A stretch of DNA of 64,000 nt from Hyphomicrobiales bacterium (GCA_900466745.1 UBNE01000003.1:186001-250000); one strand, 5' to 3'. Positions 51,590-60,559 are shown, numbered from the stretch's first letter. A program made the numbers and translations. The notes: generated by a model not told the origin, from the letters alone.

Positions 51590-53371
51590 TCAGGCGCCGG
51601 CGCGCGTCCGCGCGAGCACCGGGCCCGCGAGCGCGAGCCCGATCACGACCAGCAGGACCTCGAGCGACGAGACCACCGCCAGGACCGGGTTGAGCTGGTA
51701 GTTGATGTCGGCCCAGAGCATCAGCGGCAGCGTCTTGAGCTGGGCGCTCGACAGGAACAGCGACAGCACCAGCTCGTCGAACGAGTGCAGGAAGGCGAAG
51801 AAGCCCGCCGCCGCCAGACCGGGCGCGATCGCCGGCAAGGTCACCGTGCGGAAGACGGTGAGCGGAGAGGCGCCGTGCAGCGCCGCCGCCTGTTCGAGGC
51901 GCCGGTCGACGCCCTGCAGGGCGGCCGCGACGATGATCACGACGAGCGGGATGCCGCCGATCGCATGCGCCGAGGCCAGGCCCCAGACGGAGCCCACCAG
52001 ATCGAAGCGCAGGAACAGGCCGTAGAGCGACAGGCCGAGCACGACCGGCGGCACGATGACCGGGCTCACCAGCAGGAGCATGATCACCGACTTGCCGCGG
52101 ATCTCGCTGCGGACGATGCCCATCGCGGCGGAGGCTCCGAGCAGGACCGAGATCACGGCCGAGGCGGCGGCGATCACCGCGGAATGCCGGAAGGCGTCCA
52201 TCCAGTTCGGGTCGGAGAAGAACTTCTCGTACCAGCGCAGCGAGAATCCCGGCGGCGGGAAGGTGAGGTAGGAGGCGCTGCTGAACGAGATCACCATCAC
52301 CACCAGGATGGGCACGATCAGCGTGGCGATCACGGCGCCGGCGAGGACGAGGACCGTCCAGCGTCCCCAGGCGGGGCCGAGCCGGCCGAGCAGCCGCAGG
52401 ACGGGCCAGCCGATGCGGTCGGCGAGACCGCTCAGCAGGCTGCGCCGCGGCGTGGCCGCGCCCGCGCCGGCAGCTTTCGCCGCGGGGCCGGCGGCCTTGC
52501 CGCCGCCCCAGATGAACTCGAAGCCGAGGAAATGGCCGGCGACGCCGACGAAGAGCAGGGTGATGACGAGCAGCACCACCGCGAGCGCCTGGAGAAAGCC
52601 CTCGCTGTTGATGAAGTCGGCCTGCTGCACGATGTGCATCGCGAACATCTGGTCGCCCGGTCCGCCGAGCAGGGTCGGCGTGATGAAGAAGCCGAGCGCG
52701 GCCACGAAGACGAGCAGGAAGCCCGCCCCCATCCCCGGCAGGGTGAGCGGCAGCATGATGCGCCAGAAGGTGGCGATCGGCCCTGCGCCGGAAGCCTGGG
52801 CGGCGCGGGGCAGCGCCGCATCGAGGCGCGACACGCTGGAATAGATGCTGAGCACCATGATCGGCAGCAGCACCGCCGTCATGCCGAGCAGCACCGTGCC
52901 GCGGCTGAACAGCAACTGAGCGGGCTCGCTGAGGAGGCCGAGCCCGGTCAGGAGCTTGTTCACCGGACCGTTGCGGCCGAGCAGCACCATCCAGGCATAG
53001 GTGCGGATCAGGATCGCGATGAAATAGGGAAGGATCACCGCGGCCGTGACCAGGATCCGCGTGATGCCGGAGCTGCGCCGGATGAGGAGCGCGGTCGGAT
53101 AGCCCAGCAGCAGGCACAGGGTCGCGACGGTGAGGGATATCTGCATCGTCCTGACGAGCGAATCCCAGTAGAGCGGTACCGAGAACACCCGCTCGAAGAA
53201 GCTCGACCAGCTCGGCCCGCTGACGCTGAGGCGGACCAGGTCGATGACCGGCAGCAGATAGATGAAGCCGAGGAAGAGGCCGGCCGGCAGCAGGAGCAGC
53301 ACCGGGCTGGCGAGCCTGCCGCGCAGGCTGCCGCGCCTTGGGCCGGCGAAGCCGGTCGCGGCGGCGGTCAC
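51590..53371 (-). CDS. ABC transporter permease, fused PotB-PotC type
   Basis: Inner-membrane permease of 593 residues containing two transport domains normally found as separate proteins: a PotB-like half (about 20-290) and a PotC-like half (about 340-590). They are joined by an Ala/Gly-rich linker. Loop motifs: AAQASGAGPIATFWRIMLPLTLPG region and AAALHGASPLTVFRTVTLPAIAPG region. I prefer the GTG at 53371, whose GTGA overlaps the ATPase stop; TTG at 53386 is an alternative. Works with the ATPase upstream and PotD-type protein downstream. Confidence 0.87.
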   Translation of the reverse strand: MTAAATGFAGPRRGSLRGRLASPVLLLLPAGLFLGFIYLLPVIDLVRLSVSGPSWSSFFERVFSVPLYWDSLVRTMQISLTVATLCLLLGYPTALLIRRSSGITRILVTAAVILPYFIAILIRTYAWMVLLGRNGPVNKLLTGLGLLSEPAQLLFSRGTVLLGMTAVLLPIMVLSIYSSVSRLDAALPRAAQASGAGPIATFWRIMLPLTLPGMGAGFLLVFVAALGFFITPTLLGGPGDQMFAMHIVQQADFINSEGFLQALAVVLLVITLLFVGVAGHFLGFEFIWGGGKAAGPAAKAAGAGAATPRRSLLSGLADRIGWPVLRLLGRLGPAWGRWTVLVLAGAVIATLIVPILVVMVISFSSASYLTFPPPGFSLRWYEKFFSDPNWMDAFRHSAVIAAASAVISVLLGASAAMGIVRSEIRGKSVIMLLLVSPVIVPPVVLGLSLYGLFLRFDLVGSVWGLASAHAIGGIPLVVIIVAAALQGVDRRLEQAAALHGASPLTVFRTVTLPAIAPGLAAAGFFAFLHSFDELVLSLFLSSAQLKTLPLMLWADINYQLNPVLAVVSSLEVLLVVIGLALAGPVLARTRAGA

Positions 53372-54510
53372 GCGAGCACCCAGCAATCCGCCGCGCCCCA
53401 GCTCACATGCAGGCGCTCCCCGGCGGCGGGCAGGCTCCGGCCGGCCGCGTCCATGCAGCGGATCAGCAGCGTCTCGCCGCTGTCCGCCCGCGCCTCGATC
53501 CGCAGGATTTCGCCGAGGAAGAGTGCCGAGGTCACCGTGACCGGCATCGCATGCGGCCCGGGACCGTCGGCGATGGCGATCCGTTCCGGCCGCACCAGCA
53601 CCGTCGCGCGCCCGACCTCGATGCCGTGCCCGGCATCGGCCTCGAAGACGTAGCCGGCGCGGTTGCGCAGCGCCATCGTCGCGCCGCGGCGCTGGACGAT
53701 CTCGGCCTCGATCAGGTTGCTCTCGCCGACGAAGGAGGCGACGAAGCGGTTCCGGGGGTGCCGGTAGATGTCGACCGGCGTGCCGATCTGCACGATCCGC
53801 CCGGCATCCATCACCGCGATGCGGTCGCTCATCGTCAGCGCCTCGCCCTGGTCGTGGGTGACGAACAGGATGGTGCTGCCGATGGCGCGGTGCAGCTCGC
53901 GGATCTCGATCTGGATGGATTCCCTGAGCCGCCGGTCGAGCGCGCTCAACGGCTCGTCCATGAGGACGATCCGGGGGCGGCGGACGATGGCGCGGGCGAT
54001 GGCGACGCGCTGCTGCTGCCCGCCCGACATCTGCGCGGGCGTCTTCGCCGCATGCTCCGAGAGGCGCATGATCTCGAGCGTCTCGGCGACGCGGCGTTCC
54101 GCGGTGGCGCGGTCGATCCCGGCCATGCGCAGCGGGAAGGCCACGTTCTGCGCGACCGTCATGGTCGGGAAGAGGGCATAGCTCTGGAAGACCATGCCGA
54201 AGCCGCGCTTATGCGTCGGCACATGGTCGATCGGCGCGCCGTCGACGAGCATCTCGCCGCCGTCGAGCTTCTGGAAGCCGGCGATCAGGTTGAGCAGGGT
54301 CGTCTTCCCGCTCCCCGACGGGCCGAGCAGGGTGATGAACTCGCCCGGCCGGATGTCGAGGGAGATGCGGTCGGCCGCGCGGAAGTCTCCGTAGTTCTTG
54401 ACCACGTCGCGCAGCGTGATGCCGGCGCCGATCGCACCCTGCGTCCGCGCCGCCCCGGACATCCTCGCATCCGCCGACGGCTCGGCGAGAGACGCCAGTT
54501 CAGTCACCAT
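53368..54510 (-). CDS. ABC transporter ATPase, PotA type
   Basis: Cytoplasmic ATPase of about 380 residues with Walker A GPSGSGKTT, Q-loop MVFQSYALFPT, signature MSGGQQQRVAIARA and Walker B IVLMDEP, followed by THDQGEAL. The C-terminal TOBE region includes VRPERIAI. I prefer the ATG at 54510 (MVTELASL) because a GGGAAGAA ribosome site precedes it and the operator at 54525-54551 covers the ATG at 54525. First gene of the minus-strand run; promoter region shared with the divergent CoA-transferase operon. Confidence 0.88.
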   Translation of the reverse strand: MVTELASLAEPSADARMSGAARTQGAIGAGITLRDVVKNYGDFRAADRISLDIRPGEFITLLGPSGSGKTTLLNLIAGFQKLDGGEMLVDGAPIDHVPTHKRGFGMVFQSYALFPTMTVAQNVAFPLRMAGIDRATAERRVAETLEIMRLSEHAAKTPAQMSGGQQQRVAIARAIVRRPRIVLMDEPLSALDRRLRESIQIEIRELHRAIGSTILFVTHDQGEALTMSDRIAVMDAGRIVQIGTPVDIYRHPRNRFVASFVGESNLIEAEIVQRRGATMALRNRAGYVFEADAGHGIEVGRATVLVRPERIAIADGPGPHAMPVTVTSALFLGEILRIEARADSGETLLIRCMDAAGRSLPAAGERLHVSWGAADCWVLA

Positions 54511-54524
54511 CGCGTTTCTTCCCA

Positions 54525-54551
54525 TGTTCTGAAATGTAGAACGCTATTCTG
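54525..54551. promoter_or_regulatory. IclR-type operator copy 1 (before potA-like gene)
   Basis: The site begins TGTTCT-N7-AGAAC (54525-54542) and continues to TATTCTG (54545-54551). Its 27-base pattern recurs, inverted, at 54690-54716: TGTTCTGAA, then TAGAAC, then TATTCTG are identical in both. It lies directly before the likely potA-type start. Confidence 0.75.
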
Positions 54552-54689
54552 TTTTCTTTCAATAATCAGCTTGATCGGGTCGCTGTCAAGCGGTCTCGTC
54601 ACCAGCCCCCGACGGCCGGCGGGCGGCGCCGCACGGCCTTGCCCAACGCCGTATTGACAGGGCGAAGGGCAGGCCGTTACGTTATTTTT

Positions 54690-54716
54690 CAGAATATTGT
54701 TCTATAATTCAGAACA
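54690..54716. promoter_or_regulatory. IclR-type operator copy 2 (before CoA transferase gene)
   Basis: Read on the minus strand it gives TGTTCTGAA, TAGAAC and TATTCTG at the same spacing as copy 1. On plus it shows TGTTCT-N7-AGAACA at 54698-54716. It is 51 bases before the CoA transferase start and faces the plus-strand operon, so both divergent units probably answer to one regulator. Confidence 0.75.
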
Positions 54717-54767
54717 CAATCGAACCCGCATTCCGAGGGCGGTTCCGCGGGGGGACGGAGGGACGCG

Positions 54768-55583
54768 ATGGACCTGCAGGGCATGGCGCGCCGTGTCGAG
54801 GCGGGGATGCAACTGGCTCTGCCGGTCGATTATGCCGGGGTCTCGATGGCGATGACCCGGGCCCTGATCGCGCATGGCGCGGGGGATCTCGATCTCTTCT
54901 GCGTTCCCACCGGCGGCCTCCAGGTCGACCAGTTGGTCGGCGCCGGGCTCGTCCGGTCGGTCGAGACCAGCGCCGTCTCGCTCGGCGAGGCCGGCGGCGC
55001 CCCGCGTTTCAACCAGGCGATCGCGGAAGGGCGCATCGTCGTCAGGGACGCGACCTGCCCGGCGATCCATGCCGGGCTCATGGCCGCCCAGAAGGGCAAT
55101 CCGTTCCAGCCCCTGCGCGGCATCATCGGCAGCGACATCCTCCGCTTCCGGCCGGACTGGCGGGTGATCGACAACCCCTTCGCCGAGGGCGGCGACCCGA
55201 TCGTGCTGATCCCGGCCGCGCGGCCGGACGTCGCGATCTTCCATGCGCCGACGGCGGACCGGCACGGCAATGTCTGGATCGGGCGGCGGCGCGAGCTCGC
55301 CGCGATGGCCTATGCCGCGGCGCAGACCCTGGTCACGGTCGAGCGCATCGTCGAGGAGAACCTGCTCGGCAACGAGATGAGCGCCGCCGGAACCCTGCCG
55401 GCGCTTTACGTCAGCGGGATCGCGGTGGCCCCCCGCGGCGCCTGGCCCTATGGTCTGTGGGGCGAGTACGCGACCGACACGGCCGAGATCCAGCGCTACG
55501 CCAAGGCCGCGCGCACGCCGGAAGGCTTCGCCGGATACATGGCCGCCGCGCCGGCCGGGGAGATGCAGGAAGCCGCACGATGA
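54768..55583 (+). CDS. CoA transferase family I, subunit A (GctA/IpdA-like)
   Basis: Alpha subunit of 271 residues of a two-subunit family I CoA transferase or IpdAB-like hydrolase. Conserved blocks: IAHGAGDLDLFCVPTGGLQVDQLVGAG (about 34-60), FNQAIAEGRI, IIGSDILRFRPDW and IFHAPTADRHGNVWIGRRRE. A strong GGAGGGA lies before the ATG. First gene of a tight operon: subunit B, CaiB-type CoA transferase and molybdenum reductase follow with overlaps. It probably moves CoA to an organic acid derived from the imported compound. Confidence 0.87.
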   Translation: MDLQGMARRVEAGMQLALPVDYAGVSMAMTRALIAHGAGDLDLFCVPTGGLQVDQLVGAGLVRSVETSAVSLGEAGGAPRFNQAIAEGRIVVRDATCPAIHAGLMAAQKGNPFQPLRGIIGSDILRFRPDWRVIDNPFAEGGDPIVLIPAARPDVAIFHAPTADRHGNVWIGRRRELAAMAYAAAQTLVTVERIVEENLLGNEMSAAGTLPALYVSGIAVAPRGAWPYGLWGEYATDTAEIQRYAKAARTPEGFAGYMAAAPAGEMQEAAR

Positions 55584-56329
55584 CGGACATCCACCCCCGC
55601 GAGATCCTGATCACGACGATCGCGCGCCTGCTCGACGGCGTCCGGCATGTCGCGGTCGGCGCCTCCTCGCCGATCCCCGCCGCCGGCGCCATGCTGCTGC
55701 GCGCCCTGAAGCAGCGCGCCGGCGCGCCGCCGGTCAGGATCTCGATCCTCGGCTCGGTCGAGCACAATTTCTTCACGAACGGCTCGGCCGAATTGTTCGA
55801 CTGCGCCGGACAGGGGCGGATCGACGCCTTCTTCCTCGGCGGCGGCCAGATCGACGGGCATGGCAACATCAACCTCGTCGGCATCGGCGACTACCCGGCA
55901 TCGGCGCCCCGCTGGCCGGGCTCCTTCGGCTCGGCCTATCTCTATTTCGTCGTGCCCCGCGTCATCCTCTTCCGCGAGGAGCACAGCCCGCGCGTCCTCG
56001 TCGAGACGGTCGACTTCACCAGCGCGCCCGGCGTCAGCGAGCCCGGCATCCACCGGACCGGCGGGCCGGTGGCGCTGCTGACGGGCAAGGCCCTGTTCCG
56101 CTTCGACAAGGCCCGCCCCGGCTTCACGCTGGAGAGCCTCCATCCCGGCCATGCGCTCGCGGAGGTCCGCGATGCGACGGGCTTCAGCTTCGACCATGCC
56201 GGCCAGCCGCCCCAGACCGCGCTGCCCGACCGGGCGACGCTCGAGCTTCTGCGCGGCCAGGTCATGGACGAGCTCGCCGAAACCTATCCCGAATTCGCCA
56301 GCCAGATGCGGCGCGAGATCCATGCGTGA
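55580..56329 (+). CDS. CoA transferase family I, subunit B (GctB/IpdB-like)
   Basis: Beta subunit of 249 residues. Visible blocks: HVAVGASSPIPAAGAMLLRALKQ (about 22-45), GSVEHNFFTNGSAELFDCAGQGRIDAFFLGGGQIDGHGNINLVGIGDYP region, and VDFTSAPGVSEPGIHRTGGP. The usual catalytic ENG glutamate of classic beta subunits is replaced by GSVEHNF, as in the GctB/IpdB-like branch. ATG overlaps the subunit A stop (ATGA), as expected for a heterocomplex. Confidence 0.87.
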   Translation: MTDIHPREILITTIARLLDGVRHVAVGASSPIPAAGAMLLRALKQRAGAPPVRISILGSVEHNFFTNGSAELFDCAGQGRIDAFFLGGGQIDGHGNINLVGIGDYPASAPRWPGSFGSAYLYFVVPRVILFREEHSPRVLVETVDFTSAPGVSEPGIHRTGGPVALLTGKALFRFDKARPGFTLESLHPGHALAEVRDATGFSFDHAGQPPQTALPDRATLELLRGQVMDELAETYPEFASQMRREIHA

Positions 56330-56362
56330 CGCGACGATCCGCCCGAGACAGCAGGACAGGAC

Positions 56363-57604
56363 ATGACTTCTCGCACCGGCTCCCTCGCCGACATCAAGGT
56401 GATCGACGCCAGCCGCGTTCTCGGCGGGCCCTATGCCGGCCAGATCCTCGGCGACCATGGCGCCGACGTCATCAAGATCGAGCCGCCGGCGGGCGACGAG
56501 ACGCGCGGCTGGGGGCCGCCCTTCCTCGACGGCGCGGCGAGCTATTTCCTCGGCCTCAACCGCAACAAGCGCGGCATGGCGCTCGACCTGACGCAGCCGG
56601 CCGGCAGGGAATTGCTGCTGCGCCTGCTGGAGACCGCCGACGTCTTCATCGAGAACTTCAAGACCGGCACGCTCGAGCGCTGGGGTCTCGGCCGGGAGGA
56701 GCTGGAGCGCCGCTTCCCGCGGCTCGTCCATTGCCGGGTCTCGGGCTTCGGCGCGGACGGGCCGCTCGGAGGCCTGCCCGGCTACGACGCCGCGATCCAG
56801 GCCAGCGCCGGCATCATGAGCGTCAATGGCGAGCGCGGCGGCGCGCCGCTGCGGGTCGGGCTGCCGGTCGTCGACATGGTGACGGGGCTCAACGCCGTGA
56901 TCGGCATCCTGATGGCGCTGCAGGAGCGGGCCTCAAGCGGCAAGGGCCAGTTCGTCGAGGCGACGCTCTATGATTGCGGCGTCTCGCTGCTGCACCCGCA
57001 TCTGCCGAACTACTATCTCTCGGGGAAGGTCGCCGGGCGTTCCGGCAACGCCCATCCCAACATCACCCCCTATGACGTCTTCGCGACGCGCGACGTGCCG
57101 CTCTTCCTCGCCGTCGGCAACAACCGGCAGTTCGCCACGCTCTGCGAGGTCGTCGGCCGGCCGGAGCTGGCGGAGGATGCGCGCTACGCGACCAACAAGG
57201 ACCGCAACATCAACCGCGATGCCCTGAAGGTCGATCTCGAAGCCGCGATGGCCGGTTTCGACGGCGGCCCGCTGGCGGAGCGCCTGGTCAAGTCCGGCGT
57301 GCCCTGCGGCGCCGTGCGCAGCATCGACCAGGTGATGGCCGATCCGCATACGCATCACCGCGAAATGGTGGTCGATATCGGAAGCTACCGGGGCACCGGC
57401 AGCCCGATCAAGCTGTCGCGGACCCCGGCCAGCTACCGTATGGCGCCGCCGCGCTTCGGCGAGCACACTGCGGCGATCCTCGCGGAGGCCGGCGTGCAGG
57501 GCGAGCTCTTCGCCGATGCCTTGCCGGGCTTCGCGCCGCCGGACGAGGCGCAAGGTCCCGAAATCGGCGCGGAGACGGCCGGCAGGCCGGCGGTGCGCGG
57601 ATGA
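56363..57604 (+). CDS. CaiB/BaiF family III CoA transferase
   Basis: Family III CoA transferase of 413 residues with an interlocked-ring fold. Motifs: DASRVLGGPYAGQILGDHGADVIKIEPPAGDETR region (about 14-47), LGLNRNKRGMALDL, IENFKTGTLERWGLG (about 95-109), GYDAAIQASAGIMSVNG with the aspartate (about 137) that carries CoA, and the late VKSGVPCGAVRSIDQV. The presence of two different CoA transferase families in one operon suggests two acids are activated, or acid and CoA donor recycling. Last bases overlap the next start (ATGA). Confidence 0.9.
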   Translation: MTSRTGSLADIKVIDASRVLGGPYAGQILGDHGADVIKIEPPAGDETRGWGPPFLDGAASYFLGLNRNKRGMALDLTQPAGRELLLRLLETADVFIENFKTGTLERWGLGREELERRFPRLVHCRVSGFGADGPLGGLPGYDAAIQASAGIMSVNGERGGAPLRVGLPVVDMVTGLNAVIGILMALQERASSGKGQFVEATLYDCGVSLLHPHLPNYYLSGKVAGRSGNAHPNITPYDVFATRDVPLFLAVGNNRQFATLCEVVGRPELAEDARYATNKDRNINRDALKVDLEAAMAGFDGGPLAERLVKSGVPCGAVRSIDQVMADPHTHHREMVVDIGSYRGTGSPIKLSRTPASYRMAPPRFGEHTAAILAEAGVQGELFADALPGFAPPDEAQGPEIGAETAGRPAVRG

Positions 57605-59913
57605 GCGGGGTTCAGCGCTTCCCGCATTGCAGCCACTGGGGCGCCTATACGATCCTGGTCGAGGACGGCCGGATCGTCGGGATCGAGCCCTTCGCGCACG
57701 ATCCTTCGCCGTCGCCGATCAACCAGTCCGTACGCGACTGGGCGAGCCCGGAGCGCCGCGTCCTGACGCCGCTGGTCCGCTCGGGCTGGCTGGAGCGCCG
57801 CGAAAAGAGCGACCGCCGCGGCCGGGGAAGCGACCGTTTCGTGCCGGTGAGCTGGGACGAGGCGACCTCGCTCGTCGCCGGCGAGATCCGGCGGGTCTCG
57901 CAGAGTTTCGGCAACGCCTCGATCTTCGCCGGCTCCTATGGCTGGACGAGCTGCGGGCGCTTCCATCACGCTCCCTCGCAGCTCAAGCGCATGCTTAACC
58001 TCGTCGGCGGCTATACGGGCCATGTCGACACCTATTCGATCGCGGCCGGCCCCGTGATCCTGCGCCACACGCTGGGCGATGACGGCGCCTGCGGCGGCCA
58101 GGCTAACACCCTCGACACCGTCGCGGAGCATACCGAAACCCTGGTCGTCTTCGGCGCGCTCTCGCCGCGGACCGCGCAGAACGAAGCGGGCGGCATTGCG
58201 AGCCACGCGCTCGAGACGCATCTGCGCAGGATCGCCGCGCGGGGCGTGAAGGTCGTCCTGGTCTCGCCGCTGCGCGACGACATCCCGGACTGGGTCGGGG
58301 CCGAATGGTGGCCGATCCGGCCGAACACCGACACCGCCCTGATGCTCGGGCTCGCCGGCGAAATCCTGAAGCACGGGCGGCACGACCGCTCCTTCCTCGA
58401 ACGCTGCACCAGCGGCGCGGAACGGCTGATCGGCTATCTCGACGGCAGCAGCGACGGGATCCTCAAGGATGCGGCCTGGGCGGCCGGCATCACCGGGCTC
58501 GACGCCGCATGGATCGCCGATCTGGCGCTGCGCCTGGTCGAAACCCGCTCGATGCTGACCGTGAGCTGGAGCCTGCAGCGGGCCCATCATGGCGAGCAGC
58601 CCTTCTGGGCGGCCCTGGCGCTGGCGGCGATGACGGGCCAGATCGGCCTCCCGGGCGGGGGCGTCGGCTATGGCTATGCCTCGCTCGGCGGGGTGGGGGC
58701 GCCGATCAACCTGTTGAAGTCGCCGGCGCTGCCGCAGTTGCGCAAGCCGCTGGAGAGCTTCATCCCTGTCGCCCGGATCAGCGACATGCTGCTCAACCCC
58801 GGCGGCGAATACAGCTACGAGGGCGAAACCCGGACCTATCCGGATGCGCGGCTGGTCTACTGGGCCGGCGGCAACCCCTATCATCACCACCAGGACCTGA
58901 ACCGTCTGGCCGAGGCCTGGACGCGGCCGGAGACGATCATCGTCCAGGACCCGATGTTCACGGCCACCGCGCAGCGCGCCGATATCGTGCTGCCGGCCAA
59001 CACCTCGATCGAGCGCAACGACATCGCCGGCAACAAGCGCTCGGACTTCGTCATCGCCATGCACAAGGCGATCGGGCCGGTCGGCGATTCCCGCTCCGAT
59101 TTCGATATCTTTCGCGCCATCGCTGAAAAGCTTGGCGTCGGCCGGGCCTTCGACGAGGGACGGGACGAGATGGGCTGGCTGCGCCATCTCTACGAGGCGA
59201 CGCGGGCGGACGCCGCCGCCCGCCTTGGCTTCACCATGCCGGATTTCGACGCCTTCTGGGCCCAGGGCCATGCCCGCTGCCCGACGGAGGCGGAGCATAC
59301 CTATCTCGCGAAGTTCCGCGAGCGGCCCGAGGAGCATGCGCTGGGCACCGAGAGCGGGCGCATCGTCCTCGGCAGCCGGACTCTCGACGCGCTCGGCTAT
59401 GAGGACTGCCCGGCTCACCCGGCCTGGATCGAGCCGATCGAATGGCTCGGCGCCGCCGGGGCGGCCGAGCAGTTCCACCTGATCTCGCACCAGCCGGAGG
59501 GCCGGCTGCACAGCCAGCTCGAGACGAGCCCGGCCAGCATGGCCGCCAAGCGGGGCGGCCGCGAGCAGGCCCGCCTCCATCCCGAGGACGCCGCCGCGCT
59601 GGGCATCGCGGACGGCCAGACGATCCGGCTCTGGAACGAGCGCGGGGCCTGTCTGGCCACCGCCCGGCTGACCGGCGACGTGCGGCGCAGGGTCGTCGTG
59701 CTGCCGACCGGCGCCTGGTTCACGCCGACCGGCAATAGCGGCCTCGACATCGCCGGCAACCCGAACGTGCTCACCGTCGACATCGGCACCTCCCGCTTCG
59801 GCCAGGGCTGCTCGGCCCATACCTGCCTGGTCAGGGTCGAGCCCTATGAAGGCCGGGCGGGAGACGCGGTCGAGCAGTATCGCGAGCAGATGGAGCGGCT
59901 GGTCGCCGTCTAG
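57601..59913 (+). CDS. Molybdopterin-dependent S/N-oxide reductase, second BisC/TorZ-type paralogue
   Basis: Molybdenum enzyme of 770 residues, clearly paralogous to the one at 40082-42370 (for example SHWGAYTILVEDGRIVGIEPF against SHWGAFRMQVEDGRLVGVQPF). No signal peptide and no N-terminal Fe-S cysteines, so cytoplasmic. AGSYGWTSCGRFHHA holds the expected molybdenum-ligating serine (S117). VYWAGGNPYHHHQDLNRLAEAW and a C-terminal cofactor domain are intact. The start overlaps the CaiB-type gene, tying reduction of a sulfoxide or N-oxide to CoA transfer chemistry. The electron donor is unknown; no cytochrome or redox partner is adjacent. Confidence 0.9.
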   Translation: MSGVQRFPHCSHWGAYTILVEDGRIVGIEPFAHDPSPSPINQSVRDWASPERRVLTPLVRSGWLERREKSDRRGRGSDRFVPVSWDEATSLVAGEIRRVSQSFGNASIFAGSYGWTSCGRFHHAPSQLKRMLNLVGGYTGHVDTYSIAAGPVILRHTLGDDGACGGQANTLDTVAEHTETLVVFGALSPRTAQNEAGGIASHALETHLRRIAARGVKVVLVSPLRDDIPDWVGAEWWPIRPNTDTALMLGLAGEILKHGRHDRSFLERCTSGAERLIGYLDGSSDGILKDAAWAAGITGLDAAWIADLALRLVETRSMLTVSWSLQRAHHGEQPFWAALALAAMTGQIGLPGGGVGYGYASLGGVGAPINLLKSPALPQLRKPLESFIPVARISDMLLNPGGEYSYEGETRTYPDARLVYWAGGNPYHHHQDLNRLAEAWTRPETIIVQDPMFTATAQRADIVLPANTSIERNDIAGNKRSDFVIAMHKAIGPVGDSRSDFDIFRAIAEKLGVGRAFDEGRDEMGWLRHLYEATRADAAARLGFTMPDFDAFWAQGHARCPTEAEHTYLAKFRERPEEHALGTESGRIVLGSRTLDALGYEDCPAHPAWIEPIEWLGAAGAAEQFHLISHQPEGRLHSQLETSPASMAAKRGGREQARLHPEDAAALGIADGQTIRLWNERGACLATARLTGDVRRRVVVLPTGAWFTPTGNSGLDIAGNPNVLTVDIGTSRFGQGCSAHTCLVRVEPYEGRAGDAVEQYREQMERLVAV

Positions 59914-59989
59914 CTTCCCCCCTCGCCGGGCAGGGAGAGCCGCGCTCCCCGCCGCACCTGAAAAGTTCGCGCAAGAAGGAATCGAAGAC

Positions 59990-60559
59990 ATGACGCAGCC
60001 TGCCATCAGCCGCTTTCCGGTTCCGGCGATCGACGCCCTGCCGGACGATATCCGCGAACGCATTCTGGCCGTGCAGGAGAAGTCCGGTTTCGTGCCGAAC
60101 GTCTTCCTGACGCTCGCGCACCGCCCCGACGAGTTTCGGGCCTTCTTCGCCTATCACGATGCGCTGATGAACAAGGCGGAGGGCCTGACCAAGGCCGAGC
60201 GCGAGATGATCGTGGTCGCGACCAGCAATGCCAACCAGTGCCAGTACTGCGTCGTCGCCCATGGCGCGATCCTGCGCGTGCGGGCCAGGAACCCGCTGAT
60301 TGCCGACCAGGTGGCGGTCAACTACCGCAAGGCCGACATCACGCCCCGGCAGAAGGCGATGCTCGACTTCGCCATGAAGGTCTCGGCGCGGGCCTATGAG
60401 GTCGGGGACGACGATATCGCCGCCCTGCAGGAGCACGGCTTCAGCGAGGGGGATATCTGGGACATCGCCGCGATCGCAGCCTTCTTCGGCATGTCGAACC
60501 GCCTCGCCAATGTGACGAGCATGCGCCCGAACGACGAGTTCTACACGCTGGGGAGATAG
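59990..60559 (+). CDS. Peroxidase-related protein, AhpD/carboxymuconolactone decarboxylase fold
   Basis: All-helical protein of 189 residues of the uncharacterised peroxidase-related AhpD-like group. It has the redox motif CQYC (C84, C87) followed by H91 in SNANQCQYCVVAHGA. The ATG at 59990 is preceded by AAGGA; longer frames overlap the molybdenum reductase. It is 76 bases after the second BisC-like gene on the same strand. A thiol-based antioxidant role, or reductant for the reductase, is possible but unproven. Confidence 0.87.
   Translation: MTQPAISRFPVPAIDALPDDIRERILAVQEKSGFVPNVFLTLAHRPDEFRAFFAYHDALMNKAEGLTKAEREMIVVATSNANQCQYCVVAHGAILRVRARNPLIADQVAVNYRKADITPRQKAMLDFAMKVSARAYEVGDDDIAALQEHGFSEGDIWDIAAIAAFFGMSNRLANVTSMRPNDEFYTLGR

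Noticed and set aside
55580-56329. DddD-like or dimethylsulfoniopropionate gene assignment for the CoA transferases
   Set aside because: The CaiB-type protein has single-domain length and the family I subunits are GctAB/IpdAB-like. Nothing in sequence is specific for that substrate.
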